A stretch of 64,000 bases of DNA, taken from Nemania diffusa. Lineage: Eukaryota > Ascomycota > Sordariomycetes > Xylariales > Xylariaceae. A program made the translations under genes and the position numbers. The notes below the pieces were generated by a model that was not told the DNA's origin, did not search any database, and saw nothing but the letters and a program-made list of their open reading frames with translations. The stretch is taken from assembly GCA_038501195.1 (NCBI GenBank), contig JBBPUQ010000002.1:3534001-3598000 (forward strand), written 5' to 3'. Shown piece after piece: positions 1-12,678 of this stretch (within the stretch, counting starts at the first letter, position 1; every line of letters starts with the position of its first letter).

Positions 1-1440
1 TAAGGCTGTGTTCGGGGGATGCGCCACGGTAGAGAAAGACTAAATTGATTACGCTCTGGATGAGCAAAAACCTGATGCGATATTACTAGCGGGAACGATA
101 TTGTTGGTAACCAGTTATAGACGTAGATGGGTAGAAGTGGTGAACGTGGTGAGACCGGGAGCAAGGCTGGAGCGCAGTTGAAGATGGATGATGTGCAGAA
201 TTTCTGAAGCTGGCTTTGCTGGGCGCGACTGCCGCGGTGCTTCCGGTTGCTGTTAGCGTTAGAGCATTGCATAACACTACATACCCACAGATGTAGAACC
301 CGTGGCTCGTGCGTCGAGGTCCTATACCCAACCAATCAGCACCTCTATTTATCTGGGGTCTCTCCACTTTCCCTCTGACCTAGGCTCTACTCGAGATGAG
401 CTATGATAGATTTTTTTTTAGGTTTGTCTTTTGCATTGTTTTCATCCCTTCTCTGTTTTTTTTTTAAGATACATCGACATATTGTGTATTTCGTTGCCAG
501 ACAGATACAAGTAATGGTGAATGATGCCTTTACATAGACTGCTAGTCTGGGTAGTACAGGAACCTTTCCACGTTACTCGTTTCAAAAAAAAAAAAATTTC
601 AAGCTCCCGTCTGTCTACTATAGATTACTTGCAGCCATGATAAAAGATCCTGAATCAGCCTGCAAGTGCATGCACTCAAACACATTACTTTATCCAGGCA
701 GTTCTCAAGGTAAATACGACGGCATATCAGCTATCTCTGCACAATCTGTCAGAGAGGGAGGCAGGTAAAATGATGCAACTTGAAGCCAGGCCGGTGATGA
801 TACTCCAAAAACATTCAATGATAGGAAGAGGGATATCCAAACATTTTGGAAATGATCTCAAATATCTAATCTGAGGCCTTGCTGAATCATCCTTCTTTTG
901 GATCCTATTTTATGTATAGGCTCTCTTTCTTTTTTTGCCGAGGCACATTTGTTGCGGATTGATACTTTCTGCTACTAGATGAATCATTATTAGAGTAGCA
1001 GGCAGGCGTCCGAGACAACATTTTCGAAAGACCAAACCGTATATTTGACGATGTTATTATATGTTTATCTTCAATTACATTAAGTTTCTATAGGGGGCAC
1101 GGCGTAGGCGCCAAACGGGAAGACCGTCTTAGTGCCACCAACCTCTATTTCTAGCGTACTAGTCCAACTCCAGTCATAATTATATAGTACTTGCTGTCGC
1201 TTGAAGGGCACCACAAGGTGGTATCGATGCGTTCTAGTGTCCAAAGAAGAGAGTCCCCAGCCCGTGTGTCGTAAAGTCATCCGGCGTAGATAAAATTATA
1301 GGTCCATGTGATCTCGGGGAGTGAGTTTCACTAGTCGCTTTATTAATACAGCAACTCAAGCCGTCGGCCGATCTCCAAACTCCCTCCTAAAATAGGTATT
1401 GTCTCGTAGATGGCTGTATGGCGTTCGAAACATGGCCAGC
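1..1440. other. Left-edge intergenic DNA
   Basis: No gene is supported here. The open frames are short, and the longest (minus strand, about 86-367) begins at a GTG rather than an ATG and resembles nothing I recognise. The stretch has T-rich and A-rich homopolymer runs near 410-420, 457-468 and 585-597. It is typical AT-rich fungal spacer and would include the 3' flank of the minus-strand gene that ends at 1441. Confidence 0.5.
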
Positions 1441-2313
1441 TCAGTTCCTCGGGGGGATACGAACATCGTTATTGAGCATCTTCTGTGCTCGACGCAGTCT
1501 CGCCGCGGATTTATCAATGCCGATCTTCGGCTTCTTGCAGTCGTCGTCACTAATGGCGCTGGTCGTTTCGTCCTCTGCATCCTTGTTGGCTGTGCCGCCT
1601 GGTCCCGTCGTGTTGCGTAGGCTATGGTACATTTCGGTCCCAGTCCTCTTGAGACCCTCAATACACGGCGTAGACCTCGTGGTTGTTGGGACGTCTGGAG
1701 CGTTGGCATATGTCTTTTGTTGCATGCTGGTGCCAATGAACTCTACCGAATCGATGCTCCGTGGCAGATCGAGCCTCTTCGTGCGCCGTAATAACTGCGA
1801 TACCTTTTTGAGCAGTAATTTCCCTTTGCCCTTATCCTTCCCTACTTGTTCGCCAGCGTCCAGGAATGTACCGTTGTAAGGTGACCGCGGCGAATTGTTC
1901 CTTGCCTGTACCAGGCCGGACCCATCAGTACTGAATCGCTTGTATACGACACCGTCAATGGGTGATGCACACACGGGGCAGTAGCCGTTCGTCTCGCATG
2001 TAGGAGAGATGTCGCTCTGCTCTGATAAGACTGGCGATGGGAATCTCGAACCCCATTCTTCCCTCTCCAAGGACACAGAAGTTGCTAATTTGACCACGCT
2101 CCTGTAAAAGCCCCCTGCGGCTGATAGCTTCGTAGACGAAGAGCTGCCGCAGTGATTCTCTTGCCTGGTCGGCGCGGAGCACACGCAATAGATGCGAGAA
2201 GCGACCACCTCATTTCGCCAGATCTCAATACGGTCAAACCGCGCGTTCCTTGGCTTTGGCCTAGGCTTTGGCGGCGTCGTGGGCGTCGTGGGCGTCTCCA
2301 GGGATTTTACCAT
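1441..2313 (-). CDS. Hypothetical proline-rich protein with paired cysteines
   Basis: I do not recognise this protein. It is an uninterrupted 290-residue frame starting at the ATG at 2313. The same frame stays open about 70 bases further upstream without another ATG, so a missed first exon is possible. The N-terminus is low complexity, rich in Thr, Pro and Lys. Further in lie a CVC plus later Cys group (YCVCSAP, then NHC) and a second CxxxxxCPVC group, which could be a degenerate zinc-binding site. The C-terminal third is basic and polar, with a Lys/Leu-rich patch (KLLLKKVSQLLRRTKR) that could be an amphipathic helix or nuclear localisation signal. No signal peptide or membrane segment is visible. 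Its downstream neighbour on the same strand is the phosphoinositide phosphatase. Frame length and composition suggest a real gene, but no function is assigned. Confidence 0.5.
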   Translation of the reverse strand: MVKSLETPTTPTTPPKPRPKPRNARFDRIEIWRNEVVASRIYCVCSAPTRQENHCGSSSSTKLSAAGGFYRSVVKLATSVSLEREEWGSRFPSPVLSEQSDISPTCETNGYCPVCASPIDGVVYKRFSTDGSGLVQARNNSPRSPYNGTFLDAGEQVGKDKGKGKLLLKKVSQLLRRTKRLDLPRSIDSVEFIGTSMQQKTYANAPDVPTTTRSTPCIEGLKRTGTEMYHSLRNTTGPGGTANKDAEDETTSAISDDDCKKPKIGIDKSAARLRRAQKMLNNDVRIPPRN

Positions 2314-3406
2314 TTCGTCCTCGCGAGCCCTTGGTGGGGTTGCATGAGGCGTAACAGGTGTTGCAGAGTGTGGTCGCACGTGCCGGTGTCGCTCTCACTC
2401 GCATCAACCAACCCTGGTCTTGGTCCGATCGTCCTCCCAAACTCCGAAATTCTCTGCGCGGTGTACGGCGTGCTTCCATGCGCATCGGAATCACCTAGGC
2501 GAGTCAATGATGTACTATAATAGGGTCTAACGTGCAGTTGATCCAGCGACGAAAGCACTGGCCCTTGGGAAATGGTGAGTGATACAATGAGCCATGTAGG
2601 AGTGCCTAACCATAAACTGTGCTTATGCGAATCCGCATAAGGAGATCAAAGAGTAGGTAGGTAGATTGAGGCCAGTAATTTCGGACTAAGCGAGATCAAA
2701 GTTGCTAATTTCAAATCGTGGTGACGTCAAGGAAATAACAACCTAGCTCAGTTGAGCGTCCATAAAGAACCTGATAAGTTTTCATTCCTTGAAGTTTATA
2801 TTTATTTGTTTGTGTCGAATTCCATGTTAGGTGCGTAAAGGCGATAGGTTACATATGTAATTAGTATTCTAAGATACCGTAAATACGTACCTACCTATAA
2901 GTAAGTACGGCACCTTAGATACCATGGCTGCAGTGTCTTAACATTGAATCCATGCAGTAGTTGTGGCGTCATTCAAAAGTGTAATTGAAACCTAACACGG
3001 CTTGCCCGCACAAGTTCACCCAAACCACATACTAGAATAAGGGCATTCTTTCTTTATATTTTCGAAACTACAATATCGCTTCTCTTGATTAGATTGGTCA
3101 TGTGGCGAAGCTTGAGTGATTTCCTCACGGGTTTTCGCAGTGGTATCTTAACAGACGGTGTTAGACTTGGCATAATATGGTTGGGCCCATACTACACGAA
3201 TTGAAACAAAGTCTCAAAAGTCGCATAGCTTCATCATGCCTACATATGTAGGTCTAAAGTGTATGTATGCCTTTCTCGTACCCTATCAGCCCAGTCGTGA
3301 AGTAAACATGTAACTTCATTTTCTCATATTCTATGCACCAACTGACGCTAGCTACGACCAAAACCAAGCCCTCTTTTATTCAATGATATATAGGGATTAT
3401 CATTGT
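2314..3406. other. Intergenic spacer
   Basis: AT-rich spacer between two minus-strand genes: upstream flank of the hypothetical gene and 3' flank of the phosphoinositide phosphatase. It contains short TACCTACC/GTAGGTAG runs (about 2655-2665 and 2885-2910). A tract near 2745 that looks like a tRNA D-arm (TAGCTCAGTTGA) has no matching T-arm or acceptor stem. No gene seen. Confidence 0.5.
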
Positions 3407-6400
3407 CTAGCTTGGCTTCAACGTTTCCCAACCATTCATTTCGCCACCCGCGTCGGCTCCTAGAAGATCTATAGGTGGCTTTTGGGCCGTAGCTGGAACG
3501 GGCTTTCTTGGCTGTGGTGCTTGATTTGTCTGTCGTTGCTGCTGGTGTGGTCTCGTGGGGAGAGCTGGTTTTCGTTCATCCGTTCCTAGGCCAGGCAAAC
3601 TTACGCCACTTAAGGGAACTGATACTTTTGGAAAAGTAGAAACAGCACTGAGAGCGGACGTCTCCGGGACAGATTGAGCAGTTTTCGTCTTCTGCATCCC
3701 CCCGGTCAGAACTCCGGACCTGTTAGCTTCAAGCCGTGACGTCAAATCAGAAATGTTGCTCGTCTTTCGACGGGGCAACTGTGGCTTTTGTGTCTGGTCA
3801 TCTGGTGACTCGAATTTACTAGGCTCAGACAACGACGGGCTTATAGGCGATGTCGATGTTAGATGAGCAGGCTTCCTAGCGACTGGAGGGGGGGCTTTAG
3901 AAGATGTGGTAGATATTTGTGAGGCCGATGATGCTGTTCTGGGTTGCACTTGGGACAGGCCAGCTCTTGGGGCTTGGGGAATAGCTAGAGAAGTTGGGGT
4001 TGAAGAAACACTTGGTATATGGGTTGTAGAGGTATTCTGCCTCCGGGGAGGTGGTGGAGGTGGAGCATCGCCTTTTTGGCCCACCGTAACAACCGACTCG
4101 TCGTTTAGACTAATCCTACCGATCCTACCGGGCGAAGCTGGTGACTCAAATGCGGGAGGGAGTTTCCTAGGTACAGAGCTAGAGGCTGATGTAGACAAGA
4201 TAGTAGAGTGATTAATATGTTCGTATGGGGAGCTAGAAATACTTGACGAGAACGATGACAGCCTCGAGTTGGCCCTGGGCACTGCAACCCAGTCGGGCTC
4301 CTCAGTAGCGCTAAAAGGGTTTGATGGACGGCTGGGGTTTAGGATCACTGAGGAATATTCACTGCCACCGTTTGTCAAACTTGGTGGTGCGACTGTAGAT
4401 TTCGCCATTTTCCCGTTTTCGAGCCACCATCTCTGCCGATCTGAGCTAGCCGGCGGAAGTCCTGGTTCGATCGGATCATACCCAATCAGATCCTCGTCAT
4501 CTTCTGAATCCTCGGTATCTAAGGTTACTGCCGTATGTCCGACTTCAGCTTTGCGGCGTTCGTATAGCTGACGGCTTATGTCTTGGCGGAGGGCTTCGTT
4601 TACGATATTTACGGTGCAGTGGAACGTCGCAAACACAGGGCGGTGATCCGAAAACCGAAGAGGCGCGGAGTTATATGACAGCTGTCTAATATTGGTGCCT
4701 TTACGTAGGATGCGATCCGTCCATGCAGGAATACGTGCTTTTTCACTATGGGAATATGAGCAAAAGCTATAGTTGCCTCCGAAGGGGACTCACGAGGTGT
4801 CATATCGATCCGTTCCAATATCAAACTTGTACGTGGGCATAAACGAAATGCCAGCTTCGGAATAATATTGGAAAGAAAGACCAGCAACCATTTGTAGGTT
4901 CAGCTATAAGAAGTAAGTATTAGAATTTAATAGTATAAGTATACTGACATACCTGATCATTTTCATAGAGCTTCTCTAAGTCTCGTCGCCCAACAAGCTC
5001 CATAGCTCTTTCGTGGGATAAACCAATGCGGTAGTTGAAATCACCCATCCATATCACAGTATCTTAAAGAGAGGTTAGTAAGAGATTCGGTTGAGCAGGG
5101 TTTAACGTACCGTGGTCATCAATGCCCCTGTTTCTCTGAAATCTTAATCCATGGTGTATAGTAGCATAGTCTCGGTTTCTTTCGTCGTAGTTGGCAAAAC
5201 CAGCGGCTAGATGAGCTGTTACGAAGCATAGTTGAGTGTTTGCGTACTCCATCCTGATAGCCACAGCACCCTTGTTCCCAGCGATGCCAGACAATCCAGT
5301 TTTCTTGACACTGCCCTCGACATTTTTGATTTTGGAAAGCACCGAGGCCTTCACGAAAATGCACAAGGCGGCTCCAACTAATTGTCCACTTCGTAGTAGA
5401 ACATACCGGTCTCCCCCTGTTTCCTTAGCATGAGTATTCAACGTTCGTTTGATAGCCTTTTCCCATTGCTGTTTTCTTGTAGGATCACTGTTCATAATCT
5501 GCTGAGCGCTTAACTCGACGATCTCCTGGAATCCCACGGCGAAAATCTCCGGCGGCGTCGCACTAATCTCTCGTGGCCAAAGCCAAGGCGATAGATCATC
5601 ATCAATTCCGCTGGTACGTCCGTTAAGATTAAAAGTACCAACCCACAGAGTAATGGACTCTGTCGAGGAGAACTCAGAACTACGCTTGCCGAGTTCCATA
5701 GAAACAAAGTCACTGATGGGATCAAAGAGATGGACAGGTGCTTGGCCCACCAATCTTCCTAGTAACATGTCAATTGTGTTTTGCCTGGCCTTATCGGCGA
5801 AATTGTTGATATAAAGCCTTGTCGCACTTTTGCGAGCATCTGCAAAAGCACCGGCCAGCGACATCTTTCCATGTCTTGTAAAGGATGATTTCAAAGCACC
5901 CGTTCCAGCGTATATCCTCGAAAGCGCGTCCCCGTTGTCGGCCCATAGCGTAGAGTGCCTCATCCAGAAGTCAGAAGCGGCATATTCAGCCCGATGGCTT
6001 AGGAATGCTTCCACGGCCATTTGCGATATAAGAGTTTGGATTAGATTTGTCCTGTCCAAGCAGTCTAAACAATTCGTCCGAAAGACCCCTTCTTGCTGTA
6101 GGACAACTACCATTCGTACGTCGTTCTTCGGTTCGTTTGCAAACTCGACCATATCATCTGTTTGCTCTGCTAGATAATAGGCGAATCCATCAGCGGAATT
6201 CTCGATATACCGTCGGATTTCCCTCGCCGCTTCATATCCAGCAGCTTTGGTCTCCGCATGAAAATCATAATCTGTCTCCCGCAACAAGGCGTGATCAGAA
6301 GAGTTCGCCTGATTAGGACGACTAAGAGGGCAATGCTGTATGCCATAGTGGAACAGCTGCGTGAGCTCAGCCTCGCCAGGTTTCGCTGCGCTTAAAAGAT

Positions 6401-7653
6401 TAACAACGTGGACGGCACCGTAAGACTGTTCAAGGTGATCAAAATGTTTGTTAAATGCCGGCTGCGTTCCATCCGCGGACCGTGTTATTGCGATTTTTTG
6501 TTGGCCCGGGATAAGCCCGGCGCTCTGTTCCCAGAATACTGGCACAGAACCGCGAACCTGGGCATAGGAGAAAAGGACACCAGACGAGCTCCAGTATATA
6601 GTCTCGGTCTCGACAAAATTGGCAACATGGCCGTCGTCATCGATTCCACGACTGTTGAAGCGAGTGCCTGCTCTCTTACACGACAGACGCGATATTACAG
6701 TAAGGTAAGATGGAAGACCGGAATTGGAATCACGTAACGGTGCAGCAGCCTGCGGAATCGTCATGGTTAAACAGAATCCCCGTATAGCAGAGGTCAAAAT
6801 CCTTGACGCATCTAGGGCCTCGCGTTCGTGTGCTACAAGCCGGGACCGGAATTGGACGAGCGGATTGATCATGAAGGAGTTCCACAGGAAGGCTTCGTCA
6901 AAGTTGTCTATGTCAAAGGTATCTGAATCTACTGGCCTGGGAGGGTATCAGCTGGGGCTTCAAATGGCTACAGCAATCTCGGTAAATATAGACTGACCTG
7001 TCTTGCAATCTATTGGTGAGGTCGAAGTCTGTGCTATAATAAAAGCTGCCGTTACTGAGAAGCTTTTGCAGTTCTTGGTATGGGTACTCTATCTCGCCTT
7101 CACGGCGCCCTAAATTCTGACCGTAGGCCAACGAAGGATCGGAGGAGTCGTTTTCGTATGGGTTGAGAGAAATCACATAATCGTATTCGGCCGTGTTTAG
7201 ACAGAAGAATTCAACAGACACTATTTTCTCAACGGTTTCGCCGGGTCGCAAGGTCGCTACCCGCGATGCCTGCGTGATCACACACAGAAACACATCTCGA
7301 TCGATGGACACGAGTCCCAGCGTCCCATATATAGGACGAGGGATCAGGGGCCGAAAGTCGCTCAACAGGCTCCGTGATGCGGGCGAGAACTCGACCATGC
7401 ATTTCGAAGCTGGAGGCTCGCTGACGCTGCCGCCGCCGCTACGGCCTCGTGACGAGACAACGGAAGCAAGCGAGCCATCGGCAACAGCCTCGCTAGTAGT
7501 AGACGAATGTCGGAAAACGAGGGCATGAGAATTCGTGACTATGGCAATGGCGCGGTGAGGATAGTCCCGAATCAAGAGCTGGCTTGATCTATCAGCGCCT
7601 GGCGGAGCAGTAGGCGCACTTCGAGCGGAGGGTGAGTACTGGTACTGATCCAT
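3407..7653 (-). CDS. Synaptojanin-like phosphoinositide phosphatase (SAC1 + 5-phosphatase)
   Basis: Polyphosphoinositide phosphatase of the yeast Inp51/52/53 family. It hydrolyses PI(4,5)P2 and other phosphoinositides at the plasma membrane and endosomes, and acts in endocytosis and actin organisation. I infer five exons: 7653-6998, 6936-5111, 5062-4953, 4903-4794 and 4745-3407, giving 1346 residues. Introns are 61, 48, 49 and 48 bp with GT/AG ends. Each restores a conserved motif, for example DTVIWMGDFNYR across the second and EKARIPAWTDR across the fourth. The N-terminal SAC domain carries an intact CxxCxDRT core (NCLDCLDRTN, about residue 509). The 5-phosphatase domain starts about residue 650 (WVGTFNLNGR) and has GNKGAVAIR, TAHLAAG, WMGDFNYR and SDHRPVFA. 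The tail is Pro/Ser-rich with a polyproline-Arg motif, an NPF tripeptide, a DLLG motif and a final WETLKPS, consistent with SH3, EH-domain and clathrin-adaptor partners (inference). Confidence 0.95.
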
Positions 7654-8940
7654 GCCGGAGTAGCAGGATAGCAGCAGTACATTGGGGTTTATTCAGACAG
7701 AGGCGCATGCTATTAGGGAGCTAGGTAACAGCACTGTAGGGAGTTCATATGCAGTCTGAGCACAATTAGAATTGTCAATTAGGTAAGAAGTGAGAAGATG
7801 CAGGAGATGTGCTGTCCTTTCCCACCTGAAGGCACACCCTAGATAGGTACATATGTGCCAGTTCCTTAGTTGCTGTAGGTAGTACCTAGGGAGTGGTCTA
7901 GGTACCCAGTGACGTAAGTTTTGGGGTTTTTGGTGGGTTATTTGCCTACCTACCTACCTAATAAAGTAGGTGGTTCTCAGTCAGCCCTACGACTCTAATA
8001 TAAAAATAAAAAATAAAATAGAAACCCAATTTACTCCCTAACATATCTAGAGAAAAGAGCCAGGTTTAACATAGACGTGTCGATACCCCGACCAACCGAT
8101 ATGAGGTTGATAGAGGCTTGCCTATCTGAAATTATACCTAAGGTTGAGCAGGAAACATGCACGAACGAGATTACTGTTATACCAACCTAATAAGAGTCGA
8201 GGGAAATGATGTCACACACACAAATCTAATTTTCGCCTTCTTCGAGTTCGCCAAGTTGCTACGTGAACCGGCATGAAGTGCTCTGGAATTTTTCGTTTTT
8301 ATTTCTGGGGGTGGCTAAATCATCTGCAAGGATGAACGTGTAGCACACGTATCACATCGTATACTGGCTCTGTCCAAGTCTAGTCTTGCTCAACCCGGGC
8401 CCGGGGGTCCTGCCTCGCAAGACTCTAAACTGTAGGATAGCCAGCTGAAATTTCCACCTCGGCGAGATTCATGACCCAGGTGCTCGAGGGCCATCGCAGA
8501 AACCATGTTGGTTCGTGCTAACCCACTACGTGTGGTGACCAAGCAAAGGAAAGTGCAAAGTATCTCTCAACATCATCAGACACAAGGAAAGGAACAATAA
8601 AAGAAAAAATGTCCACATGACCTCAGAGACGCAACCCTGTTCTCGCCTAGTACACATCAACGGTTTCTGAATCAGGGCCCGAGGCGTACATATGTTGAGT
8701 TAGGTAGATAGGCATACTATAAGCGTAGCCTCTACCGACAAGATCGTTGATTGAGGGAAAAGCGACAGGGGAAATCAGAGCTCGCATTTTCCAGCCCTGC
8801 CGTCAGACCAACTCCCAACCGTCCCTCCTGACCAAATGCCGCGAATCCTTCGCCAGCTGGGTATCGACGAAACTCAAGCCACCTAAGGGGCCCTTGAAAC
8901 ATGCAATTACAGCTGAGACAAGGTATCAAAGGAGAGCCGT
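7654..8940. other. Intergenic spacer, promoter side of the phosphatase gene
   Basis: No gene seen. It holds the upstream region of the phosphoinositide phosphatase and the 3' flank of the 14-3-3 gene. A CCTA tetranucleotide run (about 7944-7962, then TAAAGTAGG) and a TACCTAGG/CCTAGGTA cluster near 7880-7905 are the main features. A C/G-rich patch GGGCCCGGGG lies near 8396-8406. Confidence 0.5.
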
Positions 8941-10175
8941 CTAGGACTCGGGGGCAGGAGCGGCCTCCTCCTTGGGCTTCTCGGCCTCTTCGGCGGGCTT
9001 GTCGTCCTTGGGGGCCTCCTGGGCCGGTGCAGCCTCACCCTCAGTGCTATCCGATGAAGTCCACAAAGTTAGGTTGTCTCGTAGCAGCTGCATGATGAGG
9101 GTGCTGTCACGGTATGACTCCTCAGATAGTGAATCAAGCTCTGCAATGGCGTCATCGAAGGCCTGCTTCGCAAGGTGGCAGGCACGGTCGGGCGAGTTTA
9201 GAATCTCGTAGTAGAATACGGAGAAGTTGAGGGCAAGACCAAGCCGAATCGGATGTGTGGGGGTAAGCTCGGTCTGAGCAACATCGGTTGCGCTCTGAAG
9301 GTAACGGTTAGCAATCCAAATCAAGACCAACTAGAGTATCTGCAAGGGGCTCACCTTGTATGCCTCATGGGCGGCGGTAGCGGCAACCTTGCGCTTCTCT
9401 CCCGAAGCAAACTCTGCGAGGTAACGGTGGTAGTCACCCTTCCTAGATTCGCGACAACATAATTAGCATTAGTCTAACTTTTTATTGGTATTTTCCCTAG
9501 AGTGGGAGCACAAACATCTTGTGATAAAAGACCTTAGACTCGCCAGAGGCTGCGTTGGGAATTAGGCTCTCGTCCAAAACATCTAGAACATCCTGGCAAA
9601 CTTTCTCGAGTTCGGTTTCGATTTTGTTTCGGTATTCGCGAATAGTAGCGACATGTTTGTCGGATCCCTTTGATTCCTCCTTCTGCTCGATAGAGGAGAT
9701 GATGCGCCACGAGGCACGGCGGGTACCAACGACGTTCTTGTAGGCAACAGACAGAAGGTTGCGCTCATCAACACTGAGCTCGCCACCTAATTTGGCAACC
9801 TCCTTCATGTAGGTAACCATTTCATCGTAACGCTCAGCTTGCTCGCAAAGGCGAGCGAGGAAAGTCTTGCTGTTAGAAGAGAGCAGTTAGAACAAAACAA
9901 CAGTCATGTGAGAAGGCTGAATGGGGGGGGGAAGCGGCTGGATCGCAATGGACGCCTAGAGCTAACACATACCTCTCGCGCTATAGCCAAAAAGATGAAT
10001 GTTAGCACGGATTCAGATGAATGATCGCAGAAAAGCATATTGCGTTTGGGTACAATCACATGCATAACAGGATTGAGCAGACAGCCATGTGGAAGGCTGG
10101 TTAAAGGTAACGCCGTTGAAAGCGGCGGGTAGATTAGATAGAAAGGGGGGGTTGTCAACGTACTTCAGTGGTCAT
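8941..10175 (-). CDS. 14-3-3 protein
   Basis: Phosphoserine/phosphothreonine-binding adaptor of the 14-3-3 family (Bmh1/2-like), a dimer that binds many signalling proteins in cytoplasm and nucleus. The model has five exons: 10175-10164 (12 nt), 9980-9973 (8 nt), 9869-9516, 9442-9355 and 9294-8941. Together they give 271 residues, the usual family length plus an acidic Ala/Glu/Pro/Lys-rich tail. The N-terminus reads MTTERESKTF then [14 protein letters not shown], which works only if the 8-nt exon CGCGAGAG is included: intron 1 (183 bp) ends TATAG before it and intron 2 (103 bp) starts GTATGT after it. Family hallmarks seen are [20 protein letters not shown], the K/R-Y phosphopeptide pocket region (YHRYLAEF) and [22 protein letters not shown]. 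The variable C-terminal tail ends APAPES. Confidence 0.95.
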
Positions 10176-12678
10176 ATTGGGCTAATCTGAGAAAATGATG
10201 ATGGCTTTGGATGATGAAAGGCGGCGAAGAGAAGGTTAGGACAGGACGGCTGTGAAGAAGTGTTGTTGTTGGTATTGATTGGGAGTTAACAAGAGGTATG
10301 GGAGGTGTGGGAGTGGTTGTTTACAAGAAATCAGGTTGGCTATGAACATTCAAAATGAACGAGGTTTGGGTGCGGGAGGAGAAAGCAGGTCGGTCGGTCC
10401 CCAAGATCCTAAGCCAGACCCGCCCACTATGTGCACCCGCTCTTGGCTCGTGCGTCAGAGACAGGAGGTGCCCAGGTGTGTAGCGTACCTAAGCTAGGTA
10501 GGTATGTAGCGTAGGTAGGTACCTTAGGTAGGTAAATGCATTATATTCTATACTGTACAGTACAGTAGGAGGGCTAAGCAAGAAGGTACAAGGTACGTAT
10601 CTTTTCTTCTATCAAGCTTCAGCACCTTCCAGCATTTCTCAATGACAGCACAAAGGCATCATTGGTCGCTGCTCAGGTGGATACCTAGGTACATAGACAC
10701 AGAGGGCTACCTAGTCGGAGAGCGGAGGGAGAAATGTACATACAACTATACACAGATCCTCACGCAGGAGTAGGTACCATGCAGCAAGCTTGTGGTAAGG
10801 CACAGCCGCACTTCAGTATACTTACCCTTACCTACCTCTACAAACCTACCTACCTTAACTACAGGCAGGCAAACAAAACATCAGTCATCAGTGGGCAGTC
10901 TTGTTCACAACAACAACATCAACAACAACAACTGCGAAGCTTACCTAGACAGGCTCTTATCCAAAGTTGGGCTCCAAAGGTTGCCCCTCATTTCTCAACC
11001 CACACTAAGTGGGCTGGTCCCTCATATGAATTCCCAGCAAGGCTACCTATTATCCATCTTATTGAACAGCACATTTGATCCAAGATGGGGCAACCCAAAA
11101 GAACCCCCCGGGAAAAAAAAACCCAAATAACCAAATTCAAATTTTTCGTCTTCAACTATTACCAGTTTAAGTACACTATACTAGTAGGATGTGTGCGATG
11201 CATTGCTCACCCCTAGCATTGACCTAGGTCCCTAGACATAGGTAGTATGTTCTATGGCAGTACAAGTAACTCTGTGTGTATCTGTTGATATTTGATGGTA
11301 ACTGAATTTAGCGCCAACTTGCATATTCTGTATAAGCCAATAAATGAACTAGGCATCCCACTGTACCCAAACACAAGCCTCGAGTGAGCTGAGGCATTGT
11401 TATGCGTACGCCGCCGAGACTGTTTTTCGTCCCTCGTTCTCTAGACTTCTATCGCTAAACGGTTCGTGGCCTTGCCCCCACTGTCATCCGTTCAAAAGCG
11501 GACCCTTGTCTCTTTTCGAGGGGCCTAGATACTGTCTAGAGACTTTAAAAGCCAAATCAAGCATTTAGTATGAAACAAGTCATAGGTAGCCTTAAAAAGC
11601 AGAGTCACCAAACACTTGGGTGCACTGGTCTTAGGTACAACGAGTATGTCCATTTACATTTTACATAAGTAGTATAAGCTAGAGCCAAGAAGCAATGCGA
11701 GACTGGGCGAGAAGATCCACAGCCCAGACAGTACGGTTTTATGACCTTAAAATTCAGCTAGTCTGGTATCACACCGACTTCTGTTACGCAATAAACCAGT
11801 CTACGCATAGTCGGTGTTTTCAAGCACGTAGGCTAGTGTGCCTATACGTAAGTAAATAAAAAATTACTGGAAGGTTGCTATATCGGAGTGCATATTACTC
11901 AGCGATCTATTCGTTTTAGCAACGGGCTTTGACTTTATCACCATGCATAAGTAAGGACATCCCTAGATAGATAGTACTTATACGCATGTACGTAGTAGAG
12001 GTTGCTGATAAAGGCCAGAGCCCCGCCATTCGTTGTTGGGGTCTTATCACGAGGTCCAGACTTGGCCACTCATGGCCTTGTCTTGAGACCACCGACGAGG
12101 GCTGTGCTGGCAACGCCCTGTCCGGTCACGAACTCGTCCCACGCGAGAACAGGTGTCATGCAGACGCTGTCCAGATGCTTTCGGTCGACTTTGGTGTTCT
12201 CCATTGGCCCGCTTCGCCTCTGAAAGCTGATGAATAGGAGCGCGGAGGTGACCGAGGTAGTATCTGCCTTGGCTATAGCCTACATACAGGTCCTACTATC
12301 ACCGTTGAAAACTTCCCATCTCGGTATAAATCCGACGAAACGGAGTTAGGAACGTGACGCGTATTACCTACACCATATTCTGCTTTCTAATAACAGGCAG
12401 AAACGGAAGAGGAAAGAAGACGCGACAAGTGAGCATTCATAGTGATAGCCTGTAGTTTGTATTCGAAGTTTATTAAACCATGCTTTCCTAGTGGTAACAA
12501 CATAGGTAGCGACCAATCCAACACAATTACTATTCAACCCCAATAAGTCCTAATCATTTTTTGACGCCGAAGGATTCACACATCTCACGTGCTATCCTCC
12601 AAGAATGCCAAGCTTGCCCCTAAGAATTGGACAAAGCTAAAGGTATACGTATATAATTACATTATTCAGGGGGAGACT
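10176..12678. other. Long intergenic spacer rich in TAGG/CCTA runs
   Basis: No gene seen in about 2.5 kb. It holds the 14-3-3 upstream region and the 3' flank of the lipase gene. Short tetranucleotide runs TAGG/CCTA lie at about 10492-10535, 10680-10712 and 10828-10858. A CAA-rich microsatellite-like stretch lies at about 10908-10932. Frames at 10734-11130 come from these repeats and are not convincing genes. The rest (11150-12640) is AT-rich without coding signal. Confidence 0.5.

Noticed and set aside
2740..2800. tRNA-like D-arm CCTAGCTCAGTTGAG
   Set aside because: No complementary acceptor stem, anticodon arm or GGTTCRANYCC T-arm at the right distance.
10734..11130. Two overlapping plus-strand frames of about 112 codons
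   Set aside because: Built on CCTA and CAA simple repeats; no domain, conserved pattern or splice support.
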